Shown one piece after another: positions 57,288 to 64,000 of a stretch of DNA of 64,000 nt. Below the pieces are notes generated by a model. The model did not search any database, was not told the origin of the DNA, and saw nothing but the letters and a program-made list of their open reading frames with translations. Position 1 is the first letter of the stretch, and each line of letters starts with the position of its first letter. Source of the stretch: Patescibacteria group bacterium (GTDB taxonomy: Bacteria > Patescibacteriota > Microgenomatia > UBA1406 > GWC2-37-13); assembly GCA_026004455.1 (NCBI GenBank), contig BPJE01000003.1, positions 96,698 to 160,697 of the forward strand, read 5' to 3'. The translations under genes and the position numbers were made by a program.

Positions 57288-57737
57288 ATGTACGACATCA
57301 ATAAACTTAAACAACTAAGAGAAGAAACAGGAGTATCTTTTTCTCTTTGTAAAAAAGCATTAGAAGAAACTAATAATAATATTGATGAAGCAAAAAAATT
57401 ATTATCAAAATGGGGAGCAGACAAAGCCAAAGACAAAGAAGGAAGAAATACTAGCGCTGGCGCGATTTTTTCTTATGTTCATCACAATCGAAAAGTGGCA
57501 GCATTAGTTGATATCTCAAGTGAAACTGATTTTGTCTCAGGAAATAGTGAGTTTCAAAAATTAGGTCAAGAAATTGCGATGCAAGTAGCTTCATTAAAAC
57601 CTGAAACAGTCGATGAACTTTTAAATCAAAACTATATTCGTGATCCTTCAAAAACGATATCTGATCTTATTAAAGATGCTATCTTAAAATTTGGCGAAAA
57701 CATCAAAATCAACCGCATACTTTATTGGAGCATATAA
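57288..57737 (+). CDS. tsf: Elongation factor Ts, short form
   Basis: EF-Ts exchanges GDP on EF-Tu. The 149-residue protein has the N-terminal UBA-like domain (LKQLREETGVSFSLCKKALEET, IDEAKKLLSKWG) and the signature VDISSETDFVSGNSEF with core helices. It ends after a single core subdomain (FGENIKINRILYW), much shorter than the 280-residue E. coli form and like the compact types. The spacer upstream (57239-57287) is TTTTTAATTTTTAATTTTT-like repeats. Confidence 0.92.
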   Translation: MYDINKLKQLREETGVSFSLCKKALEETNNNIDEAKKLLSKWGADKAKDKEGRNTSAGAIFSYVHHNRKVAALVDISSETDFVSGNSEFQKLGQEIAMQVASLKPETVDELLNQNYIRDPSKTISDLIKDAILKFGENIKINRILYWSI

Positions 57738-57786
57738 AAATTTTTATTATTGTTTTTTTTCCTTTTTTGTTTTATATTATTAATCT

Positions 57787-58344
57787 ATGGATATTATCAG
57801 TCAATTTAAATTAGACTCTCAAAAAGTCATCGAAACACTAAAAGAAGATTTAAAAACTATTCGCACTGGCCGCGCTAATCCAGCTCTTGTTGAAAATCTT
57901 ATTGTTGAAACTTATGGTGGTTCAACAAAATTAAGATTAATGGAGTTAGCAACAATTACTACTGATGGACCAACAGTTTTAGTGATTGCTCCTTATGATC
58001 CATCAACTGTCTCTGATATTGAAAAAGCAATCTTAAAATCACCACTTGGATTATCGCCATCTGTTCAAGGAACAAAAATTTTATTAAGACTGCCTCCTTT
58101 ATCTTCTGAACAACGAGAAAAATATATAAAGCTAGTTGGTGAAAAAATTGAAGAAAAAAGAAATCATATAAGAAATTTAAGAGATGAAGCAAGAAAAATG
58201 ATAAAAAATCTTTTTGAAAAAAAAGAATTAACTGAAGATGAAAAATATCAATTAGAAAAAGAAATCGATGAGATAAACTCCCATCTAATGGAAGAAATTA
58301 AAGTTATAAAAGAAAAAAAAGAAATTGAAATTAGAGAAATATAA
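57787..58344 (+). CDS. frr: Ribosome recycling factor
   Basis: The 185-residue protein has the signature LKTIRTGRANPALVENLIVETYGG, then LMELATITTDGPTVLVIAPYD and the C-terminal helix bundle (YIKLVGEKIEEKRNHIRNLRDEARKMI). Length is normal. It follows tsf directly; pyrH (UMP kinase), usually between them, is not in the window. Confidence 0.96.
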   Translation: MDIISQFKLDSQKVIETLKEDLKTIRTGRANPALVENLIVETYGGSTKLRLMELATITTDGPTVLVIAPYDPSTVSDIEKAILKSPLGLSPSVQGTKILLRLPPLSSEQREKYIKLVGEKIEEKRNHIRNLRDEARKMIKNLFEKKELTEDEKYQLEKEIDEINSHLMEEIKVIKEKKEIEIREI

Positions 58345-58349
58345 TTTTT

Positions 58350-59507
58350 ATGTCCCTACTTATTTTTTTTATCATTTTATCTTTTTTAATTTTAATTCAT
58401 GAACTTGGTCATTTTTTAGCAGCGAAAAAAAATGGTGTTAGAGTAGAGGAATTTGGCTTAGGACTACCACCAAGATTATTTGGAAAAAAAATTGGTAAAA
58501 CAATCTACTCTCTAAATCTTTTACCAATTGGTGGTTTTGTTAAGCTTTTTGGCGAAGAACAATATGAATTAGAGGGAAAAAAAGAAAAGAAACAAGAGTT
58601 AAAAAAAGTTGCTTTTATTTATAAAAAACCTTGGCAAAAAAGCATCATCATTTTAGCAGGAGTTTTTATGAATTTACTTGCTGGAATAATTATTTTTTAT
58701 ATCACCTTATCTTTAAACAATTTTCAATCAACATCAATTCCTTTGATTACTAAAACTAAATTTACTTTTGGTCAAGAAAATAAAAAAGTTATCATTGCTA
58801 ATGTCAATAAAAACTCACCGGCTTTTAATGCCGGAATAAAACCTGAAGATGTTGTTTTGGGATATAAAATCAATGGTAATGAATGGAAAAATATTGATAG
58901 CGCTTCAGAATTTATCAATATCGTTAAAAACACAAAAGATCAACTAATTAGCTTTAAACTTCAAAACAATAAAAATGGTGAGGAAAAAATAATCACTGTT
59001 AAACCAGTTTATAACCAAGACTTAAAAAGATATATTATTGGTGTCAATGTGATGGATATTGTAATTTTAAATTATCAAAAACCAGTAGATAAAATATTTG
59101 CCGGAATATTTCATTCATATAACTTAATGGACTATAATCTAAAAATTTTTGGTCATTTATTTTCCACTGCTGTTAAAGAAAAAGATCCTGGTACTTTAAC
59201 TAACTCATTATCAGGACCAGTTGGTATTTTTGCTGTTGTTGATGACACAGTTAAAAGATCAGGTCAAAAATTATTAATTAATATTCTTGAACTTGCTGGA
59301 TTAATTAGTCTTTCTCTTGCTTTAATGAATGTTTTACCATTTCCAGCTCTTGATGGTGGAAGACTAATTTTTGTCATTTATGAATGGATTACTGGAAAAC
59401 AACCAAATAAAAATATTGAAAAATATTTGAATTTTTTTGGATTTTTAATATTAATCGGACTGGCTATTTTTATATCGATAAACGATATTGCTAAATTTTT
59501 TAGATAA
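58350..59507 (+). CDS. rseP: Site-2 protease (RseP/MmpA-type zinc metalloprotease)
   Basis: The 385-residue intramembrane protease has its HExxH zinc site in the first membrane helix (H17-E18-L-G-H21) and the third zinc-ligand motif NVLPFPALDGGRL near residue 330. One PDZ domain lies between them (residues about 130-220, with VNKNSPAFNAGIKPEDVVLGY). It would cleave anti-sigma factors or signal peptides in the membrane; no RseA is in view. It sits 5 bases after frr, as in many bacterial frr-uppS-cdsA-rseP clusters. Confidence 0.93.
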   Translation: MSLLIFFIILSFLILIHELGHFLAAKKNGVRVEEFGLGLPPRLFGKKIGKTIYSLNLLPIGGFVKLFGEEQYELEGKKEKKQELKKVAFIYKKPWQKSIIILAGVFMNLLAGIIIFYITLSLNNFQSTSIPLITKTKFTFGQENKKVIIANVNKNSPAFNAGIKPEDVVLGYKINGNEWKNIDSASEFINIVKNTKDQLISFKLQNNKNGEEKIITVKPVYNQDLKRYIIGVNVMDIVILNYQKPVDKIFAGIFHSYNLMDYNLKIFGHLFSTAVKEKDPGTLTNSLSGPVGIFAVVDDTVKRSGQKLLINILELAGLISLSLALMNVLPFPALDGGRLIFVIYEWITGKQPNKNIEKYLNFFGFLILIGLAIFISINDIAKFFR

Positions 59508-59521
59508 TGTTAATATAATAT

Positions 59522-60070
59522 ATGGTTGATTTAAACTGGGAAAATATTACTATATCTGGAGGCGTTGCTTCTGGAAAAAATACTTTACTTGAAAATCTCA
59601 AACCATATCTTGAACCTTTAGGATGGAAGTTTGCTTCAGGAGGAAAAATTTTGCGTGATTATTTAAAAGAATATAAACATCCTTTAGCTTCTCTTGGAGA
59701 TGAAAAAATTCACCATATTATTGATGATAGAACCGTTAGCTTATTAAAAGAAGGTCATTATGTAATTGAGTCATGGCTAGCCGGTTTTATGGCAAGGAAT
59801 TTTCAAAATACTTTAAGAGTATTTTTAACTTGTTCAAATCCAGCTTTAAAAATCGACCGAGTTGTTAATCGTGATAAAGTAACAATTGAAGAAGCAAAAA
59901 AAATGATTAAAGAAAGAGAAGAAGATAATCTAAAAACTTGGAAAAAAATCTATGGCGATTATGATTTTTGGGATCCAAAATACTATCATTTAGTGATTGA
60001 TACTTACTCTTCTGGTCCTCTTGAAACAGTTGGTAAAGTCCTTGACCGCCTTGGCTTCAAACACAAATAA
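59522..60070 (+). CDS. Cytidylate-kinase-like P-loop kinase
   Basis: The 182-residue protein has P-loop SGGVASGKNT (residues about 12-21), which lacks the usual proline start of Cmk, and a lid-like KMIKEREEDNLKTWKKIYG. LRVFLTCSNPALKIDRVVNRD resembles the Cmk/AAA_33 core. The archaeal-type (d)CMP kinases have this size. A nucleoside-monophosphate kinase acting on CMP/dCMP is the best guess. It is expressed 14 bases after rseP. Confidence 0.68.
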   Translation: MVDLNWENITISGGVASGKNTLLENLKPYLEPLGWKFASGGKILRDYLKEYKHPLASLGDEKIHHIIDDRTVSLLKEGHYVIESWLAGFMARNFQNTLRVFLTCSNPALKIDRVVNRDKVTIEEAKKMIKEREEDNLKTWKKIYGDYDFWDPKYYHLVIDTYSSGPLETVGKVLDRLGFKHK

Positions 60071-60107
60071 AACTTCAAAAAAAAATTTTTAGAATGTTAT
60101 AATATAT

Positions 60108-60238
60108 TAATCAAAAATCAAAAGTCAAAAATCAAAAGTCAAAAGTAAAATCCGCTAATTGGTGGAAAAAGTCAAAATTTTTTTAAATTTTTAATTTTGA
60201 ATTTTCATTTTGACTTTTGAATTTTAAATTTTGAATTA
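60108..60238 (+). repeat. Spacer of AAAGTCAAAA repeats with a wobble palindrome
   Basis: Repeated AATCAAAAGTCAAAA units (60108-60150), then TCCGCTA-AT-TGGTGGA (60151-60166, two G-U pairs when read as RNA), then GTCAAAATTTT, TTTTGACTTTTGAATTTT and relatives in the reverse orientation (60196-60238). The spacer (60071-60245) has no gene. The array runs up to the proS start. Confidence 0.65.
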
Positions 60239-60245
60239 TTTTCTT

Positions 60246-61488
60246 ATGCTTTACTCAAAACTTTTCGGAAAAACAAAAAAAGAAGTCAAAGAATATGATT
60301 CAATTAGTCATAAGTTGTTAACCCAAGCTGGCTTTATTGATCAGGTTGCCTCAGGTATTTTTGAATATCTACCTTTAGGAAAAAGAGTTTTAGCAAAAAT
60401 TGAAAATATTATTAAAGAAGAGATGAATGCTATTGACGCTCAAGAAGTCTTAATGCCTTTGCTTCATCCAAAAAATCTTTGGGAAAAAACTGATCGATGG
60501 AATAGTGTTGATGTTCTTTTTAAAGTCAAAAGTCAATGGTCTAATGAATATGCTTTAGCACCAACCCATGAAGAAACAGTCACACCATTAGCAAAAAAAT
60601 TTATCAATAGTTACAAAGACTTACCACTTGCTTTATATCATATCACAACAAAATTCAGAGATGAAAAACGAGCTAAATCAGGTATTTTAAGAGGCAGAGA
60701 ATTTGGAATGAAAGACTTATATTCATTTCATACTGACAAAAAAGATCTTGAAAATTATTATCAAAAAGTCATTGATGCTTATTTAAAAATTTTTAAAAGA
60801 TGCGGATTAGATGATATAAAAATTACTGAAGCATCTGGCGGCTCTTTTACGAAAAAATTTAGTCATGAGTTCAATGTTATTACTCCAGCTGGAGAGGTTG
60901 ATCTTATTTATTGCTCCAATTGTAGCTTTGCTCAAAATGAAGAAATTGCTAAAGAAAAAAACAATTGTCCTAAATGTGGTCATAAACTTGAAAAAAATCG
61001 TGCTATTGAAATAGGTAATATTTTTTGATCTAGGCACAAGATTTAGCGAAGCTTTTGATTTAAAATTTGTTGATAAAGACGGTCAACTAAAATATCCAGT
61101 TATGGGCTGCTACGGTATTGGAACAACAAGACTTTTAGGAACAATTGTTGAAGTTTATAATGATGAAAAAGGGATTATCTGGCCAACAAATGTCGCTCCA
61201 TATCAAATTCATCTTATTGGTTTAGATCTAAAAAATGAAAAAATAGCTTTTTTTGCAAAAGAAATTTATGAAAAATTATCAAAAGAAGGTTTAGAAGTTC
61301 TATTTGATGACAGAGTTGAAACTTCAGCTGGAGAAAAACTAAAAGACGCTGATTTAATCGGTATTCCAACAAGACTTATAATTTCAAAAAAAACCGGCGA
61401 TAAAATTGAATACAAAAAAAGAAACAGTTCTAAAATCCAATTATTATCCTTTGATCAGGTTCTGTCCTTACTAAGGACAGAACCTTAA
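60246..61488 (+). pseudogene. proS: Prolyl-tRNA synthetase, short form, one homopolymer frameshift
   Basis: The synthetase starts at the ATG at 60246 (the TTG at 60231 is repeat sequence). The T6 run at 61021-61026 has one base too many; corrected, AIEIGNIF joins DLGTRFSEAFDLKF. The class II core is complete: YLPLGKRVLAKIENIIKEEM, LAPTHEETVTPLAKKF (motif 2), MGCYGIGTTRLLGTIVE (motif 3), and an anticodon domain. The editing (INS) domain is absent, giving about 414 residues. The C-terminal eleven residues (DQVLSLLRTEP) are encoded by the repeat at 61457. Confidence 0.9.
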
Positions 61489-61500
61489 AGGACCGTCCCT
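61457..61500 (+). repeat. Dual palindrome repeat, inverse of the copy at 55128
   Basis: AGGTTCTGTCCTT-ACT-AAGGACAGAACCT (61457-61485), then TAAAGGACCGTCCCT. It contains the proS stop codon (61486-61488) and ends at the next ATG (61501), so it forms part of both genes' boundary. Confidence 0.75.
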
Positions 61501-62340
61501 ATGAAAACAATCGTCACTCATATATCTCCTGATCTTGATGCAATTTGTTCTTGTTGGTTAATAAAAAGATTTTTGCCAGGATGGAGTGAGGCAGAGATCA
61601 AATTTGTTCCTGCTGGCTCAACTCTAGATAATAAAAATCCTGATGAAAATCCAGATATCATCCATGTTGACACTGGTATGGGCCGTTTTGACCATCATCA
61701 AAATGAAGATAAAAATGTATGCGCTGCAACATTAGTTTTTAATTACTTAAAAAAAAATAAGTTTTTAAAAAAAAATCAACAAAAAGCTTTAGAAAGATTA
61801 GTTAATACCGTAAATCTTTTTGATCATTTTGGAGAAATTAACTTTCCTAATCCTGATAATGATTATTATGAATTATTATTACCTTCAATTATTGATAGTG
61901 ATTTGAAAAATATTTTAAAAACTGATATTAATATTTTAAATCATATTTTTCCAATAATTGATAGCTTGTTAAATATTTTTATTAAAAAAATTCAAGCAGA
62001 AGAAGATATTAAAAAAGGTTATATATTTCAATCAAAATGGGGTAAAACCTTAGCCCTAATTTCAAAAAACGAAGATTCATTAAAATTAGCCTTAAAAAAA
62101 GGCTTTAAACTTGTTGTTAGAAAAGATCCTGATAAAGGCAATATCCGTATAAAAACTCCTCCAGAAAAAAAATATCATTTAAAACCTCTTTATGAAAAAA
62201 TTATCACAATTGATAAAAAAGGCACTTGGTTTTTACATATTTCAGGCAATATGCTTCTTAATGGTTCATCAAAAAATCCAATTTTCACTCCTTCCCCCCT
62301 GACAATAAATCAAATAATTGATATAATAAAAAGTGTATAA
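61501..62340 (+). CDS. DHH/MYG1-like phosphoesterase-type protein
   Basis: The 279-residue protein starts with a DHH-superfamily-like motif (THISPDLDAICSCWLI, aspartates as in PDxDA) and a second block DIIHVDTGMGRFDHHQNED with FDHHQ. Both would bind divalent metal. The rest is helical, with EKKYHLKPLYEKIITIDKKG. MYG1 exonuclease and manganese-dependent pyrophosphatases share such motifs; the activity cannot be fixed from sequence. It follows proS immediately after the repeat. Confidence 0.55.
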   Translation: MKTIVTHISPDLDAICSCWLIKRFLPGWSEAEIKFVPAGSTLDNKNPDENPDIIHVDTGMGRFDHHQNEDKNVCAATLVFNYLKKNKFLKKNQQKALERLVNTVNLFDHFGEINFPNPDNDYYELLLPSIIDSDLKNILKTDINILNHIFPIIDSLLNIFIKKIQAEEDIKKGYIFQSKWGKTLALISKNEDSLKLALKKGFKLVVRKDPDKGNIRIKTPPEKKYHLKPLYEKIITIDKKGTWFLHISGNMLLNGSSKNPIFTPSPLTINQIIDIIKSV

Positions 62341-62345
62341 TAAAA

Positions 62346-62456
62346 TAAAGTCAAAATGCAAAAGTCAAATCCGCCAACTGGCGGACAAAATGAAAATTTA
62401 AAATTAAAAATTTATTATTTATCTTTACACGTTTTACGTTTTACGTTACACGTTCC
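62346..62456 (+). repeat. Spacer with AAAGTCAAAA, a palindrome and TACACGTT-type repeats
   Basis: AAAGTCAAAATGCAAAAGTC leads to TCCGCCA-AC-TGGCGGA (62370-62385). At 62424-62456 there are TTTACACGTTTTACGTT units, related to the TACACGTTATACGTT motif at 17447-17479. It lies between the DHH-like gene and rpsU; no gene is seen. Confidence 0.6.
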
Positions 62457-62463
62457 ACTTTTT

Positions 62464-62473
62464 AGAAAGGAGG
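62464..62473 (+). promoter_or_regulatory. Shine-Dalgarno site of rpsU
   Basis: AGAAAGGAGG is a 10-base perfect complement to CCTCCTTTCT, the very 3' end of 16S rRNA (47981-47990), 11 bases before the ATG. This is one of only two such sites found in the window. Confidence 0.8.
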
Positions 62474-62484
62474 CGTAAGAATTT

Positions 62485-62688
62485 ATGGTTGTTATTACCA
62501 AAAAAAAGGGTGAGACAAAAGACTCGCTTTTTCGAAAATTTTCAAAAACTTTTCTTGAAGAAGACATTGTTAACACTTTAAGAAAAAAACAATTTTATAA
62601 AAAACCATCGCTGGTTAGAAAAGAGGAAGAAAAAGAAAAAAGAAAAAACCGATTTGTTAAAAAATCAGCGCCTGTTGCCAAAATATGA
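62485..62688 (+). CDS. rpsU: Small ribosomal subunit protein bS21
   Basis: bS21 sits next to the 16S 3' end and influences initiation. The 67-residue protein shows the pattern MVVITKKKGETKDSLFRKFSKTF, then NTLRKKQFYKKPSLVRKEEE and a basic tail. Its mRNA has a strong Shine-Dalgarno sequence although most neighbours have none. The ybeY start overlaps its stop codon. Confidence 0.9.
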   Translation: MVVITKKKGETKDSLFRKFSKTFLEEDIVNTLRKKQFYKKPSLVRKEEEKEKRKNRFVKKSAPVAKI

Positions 62689-63036
62689 TCAATATTTTTT
62701 CTTCTTCAAGATATAAAATAAACCGTAAAAAAATTATCAATGCGGTTAATGATTTTTTTTATCAAAAAAAATATTGAAGGCAGTATTGTTGTCAATCTTG
62801 CCTTTATTGGAAAAAACAAGATGAAAAAATTAGCCACAAATTATAAAAACGAACCAGTTGCTTTACCAGTATTATCTTTTAAATACAATGAAAAACAAGA
62901 TAACGAAGTGTTACTGGGAGAAATTTTTATCTGTTATCCTCAGGCAGTATTGCTTGCTGCTGAAAGAAATAAAAAAGTCGATGAAACAATCAATAACCTT
63001 ATCATTCATGGTCTTGAAAATCTTGTTAATAATTAA
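62685..63036 (+). pseudogene. ybeY: YbeY-like endoribonuclease, frameshifted and lacking part of the metal site
   Basis: The first residues from the ATG at 62685 (MINIFSSSRYKINRKKIINA) join the later frame after one base is removed from T8 62753-62760 or A8 62764-62771. NLAFIGKNKMKKLATNY, LPVLSFKYNE, LLGEIFICYPQAVLLAAERN are YbeY blocks. The C terminus, however, is LIIHGLENLVNN and stops, whereas family members carry HGxLHLxGYDH with three metal-binding histidines. Only the first is present, so catalysis is doubtful. It sits 9 bases before dnaX. Confidence 0.7.
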
Positions 63037-63045
63037 AATAAAAAG

Positions 63046-64000
63046 ATGTTTTATCTAAAATATCGTCCAAAAAAAATTAGTGAACTTGATAATTCCAATG
63101 TTAAAAATCAGTTAATGAAAATCCTTTCATCTAGTGATTTTCCTCATGCTTATCTTTTTGTTGGCCAAAAAGGTACAGGCAAAACCTCAAGCGCTCGAAT
63201 TTTTGCTAAAGCCATTAATTGTCTAAACAATGATTTTGCCAAAAATACCAAAGTAAAAAATAATTTTGAACCATGCAATATTTGCGAAAATTGTTTAGCG
63301 ATTGATAATGGTAGTTTTAATGATGTGATTGAACTTGATGCTGCCTCAAACAGAGGAGTAGAGGAAATAAAAAATCTTATCAAAGAAACTTCATTTTCAC
63401 CAATGTCAGGAAATTACAGAGTTTTTATTATTGATGAAGCTCATATGATAACAAATGAAGGTTTTAATGCATTGCTAAAAACTTTAGAAGAGCCTCCAAA
63501 AACCGCTATTTTTATTCTTGCTACCACTAATTTAGAAAAAGTACCAAAAACAATTGTTTCTCGATGTTTAAAAGTTAATTTTGGCAAAGCTTTAAAAAAA
63601 GATATTGTTTCAATGTTAAAAAGAGTTGGCCAAAAAGAAAACCTAAATTTATCAGATGATTTTTATAAATTGATAGCCAGGCATAGTGATTATTCATTTA
63701 GAGATGCGACAAAAATTTTAGAGGAAGTAACAATTCAAAATATTAAAACAATTGATGAGCTTGAAACCTACTTAGGTCTTCGAGGAAAAAATAATTTACT
63801 GGAAATTATTGAAAAAAAAGATCAAAAACAAACATTTTTATGGATTGAGGAATTTAGCCAAAGCGGTGGTAATTTTAAAAATCTAATTGAAGAAATGCTG
63901 GAAGAATTAAGAGTTCAACTTTTGATTAAAAAAGGCATCAACCCAGATGAAGAAACCCCAATTAATCTTAGCTTTGCCGAAATTACTAAGTTAATAAAAT
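63046..64000 (+). CDS. dnaX: DNA polymerase III gamma/tau subunit, N-terminal part (3' end outside window)
   Basis: The frame runs off the window end, so about 318 residues are seen. The clamp-loader AAA+ core is complete: FVGQKGTGKTSSARIFAKA (Walker A), CNICENCLAI with the zinc cysteines, IELDAASNRGVEEIKN, VFIIDEAHMITNEGFNALLK (Walker B), LEEPPKTAIFILATT, and SRC sensor TIVSRCLKVNF. The start MFYLKYRPKKISEL fits the family exactly. An in-frame slippage site for the gamma form would lie further downstream and cannot be checked here. Confidence 0.93.
   Translation, partial: MFYLKYRPKKISELDNSNVKNQLMKILSSSDFPHAYLFVGQKGTGKTSSARIFAKAINCLNNDFAKNTKVKNNFEPCNICENCLAIDNGSFNDVIELDAASNRGVEEIKNLIKETSFSPMSGNYRVFIIDEAHMITNEGFNALLKTLEEPPKTAIFILATTNLEKVPKTIVSRCLKVNFGKALKKDIVSMLKRVGQKENLNLSDDFYKLIARHSDYSFRDATKILEEVTIQNIKTIDELETYLGLRGKNNLLEIIEKKDQKQTFLWIEEFSQSGGNFKNLIEEMLEELRVQLLIKKGINPDEETPINLSFAEITKLIK

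Noticed and set aside
62686..62688. Alternative genetic code with TGA as glycine
   Set aside because: Genes such as rpsU end in TGA right where the next gene starts, and conserved proteins have no internal TGA in frame apart from frameshift artefacts.

Overview
The window reads as chromosomal DNA from an AT-rich (coding regions about 25-30% GC by eye), reduced-genome bacterium of the Candidate Phyla Radiation (Patescibacteria), most likely in or near the Microgenomates. This is inferred from gene content and architecture, not from a database search. The pointers are: very compact gene packing; shortened housekeeping enzymes (trigger factor without a PPIase domain, ThrRS without TGS, PheT without the EMAP domain, ProRS without the editing insertion); a type IV pilus locus with no secretin gene in view; secreted lysozyme-like proteins; small membrane proteins of unknown function; tRNA genes without encoded CCA; and unlinked 16S and 23S genes. 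TGA behaves as a stop codon (standard code 11).

Layout. 1-7500: the end of pyrG, rplS, a YraN-like nuclease, a small MscS-like membrane protein, a Glu-Leu-Thr tRNA cluster, ppsA, a degenerate enolase paralogue, and frameshifted ruvA and ruvB. 7500-10710: tRNA-Ala and 23S rRNA. 10757-19600: ruvC, a PfkB kinase, holA, a phosphohexomutase, membrane and secreted proteins, tRNA-Arg and a trigger factor. 19773-25662: a translation block (tRNA-Val, thrS, infC, rpmI, rplT, pheS, pheT). 25676-32135: a class A PBP, a 36-aa membrane peptide, recG, rpsP, rnc, nusB, rpmF. 32158-42962: the type IV pilus locus (pilO/N/M, eight pilin-like proteins, pilB, pilT, pilC) with a delta-prime-like clamp-loader gene inside it. 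43149-48260: an O-antigen-ligase-like protein, an MreB-like protein and 16S rRNA. 48275-55082: a SAM-hydrolase-like protein, a soluble MgtE/CBS protein, tRNA-Ile, a GNAT protein, a membrane-anchored Clp-type ATPase and a DNPH1-thymidylate kinase fusion. 55220-64000: galU, rpsB-tsf-frr, rseP, a cytidylate-kinase-like gene, proS, a DHH-like protein, rpsU, ybeY and the start of dnaX.

Three patterns run through the window. First, many genes have a TATAAT-like -10 box ending about 6-7 bases before the start codon, which predicts leaderless mRNAs. Only two genes (the MscS-like gene and rpsU) show long, perfect Shine-Dalgarno matches to the 16S 3' end. Second, short GC-rich palindromes with conserved loops recur inside variable helices of both rRNAs and in intergenic spacers, alongside AT-rich spacer repeats that sometimes form the 3' ends of genes. 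Third, at least ten +1 interruptions at homopolymer runs break otherwise well conserved genes, always in the same direction. This points either to an insertion-biased sequence error or to real homopolymer instability bypassed at expression.
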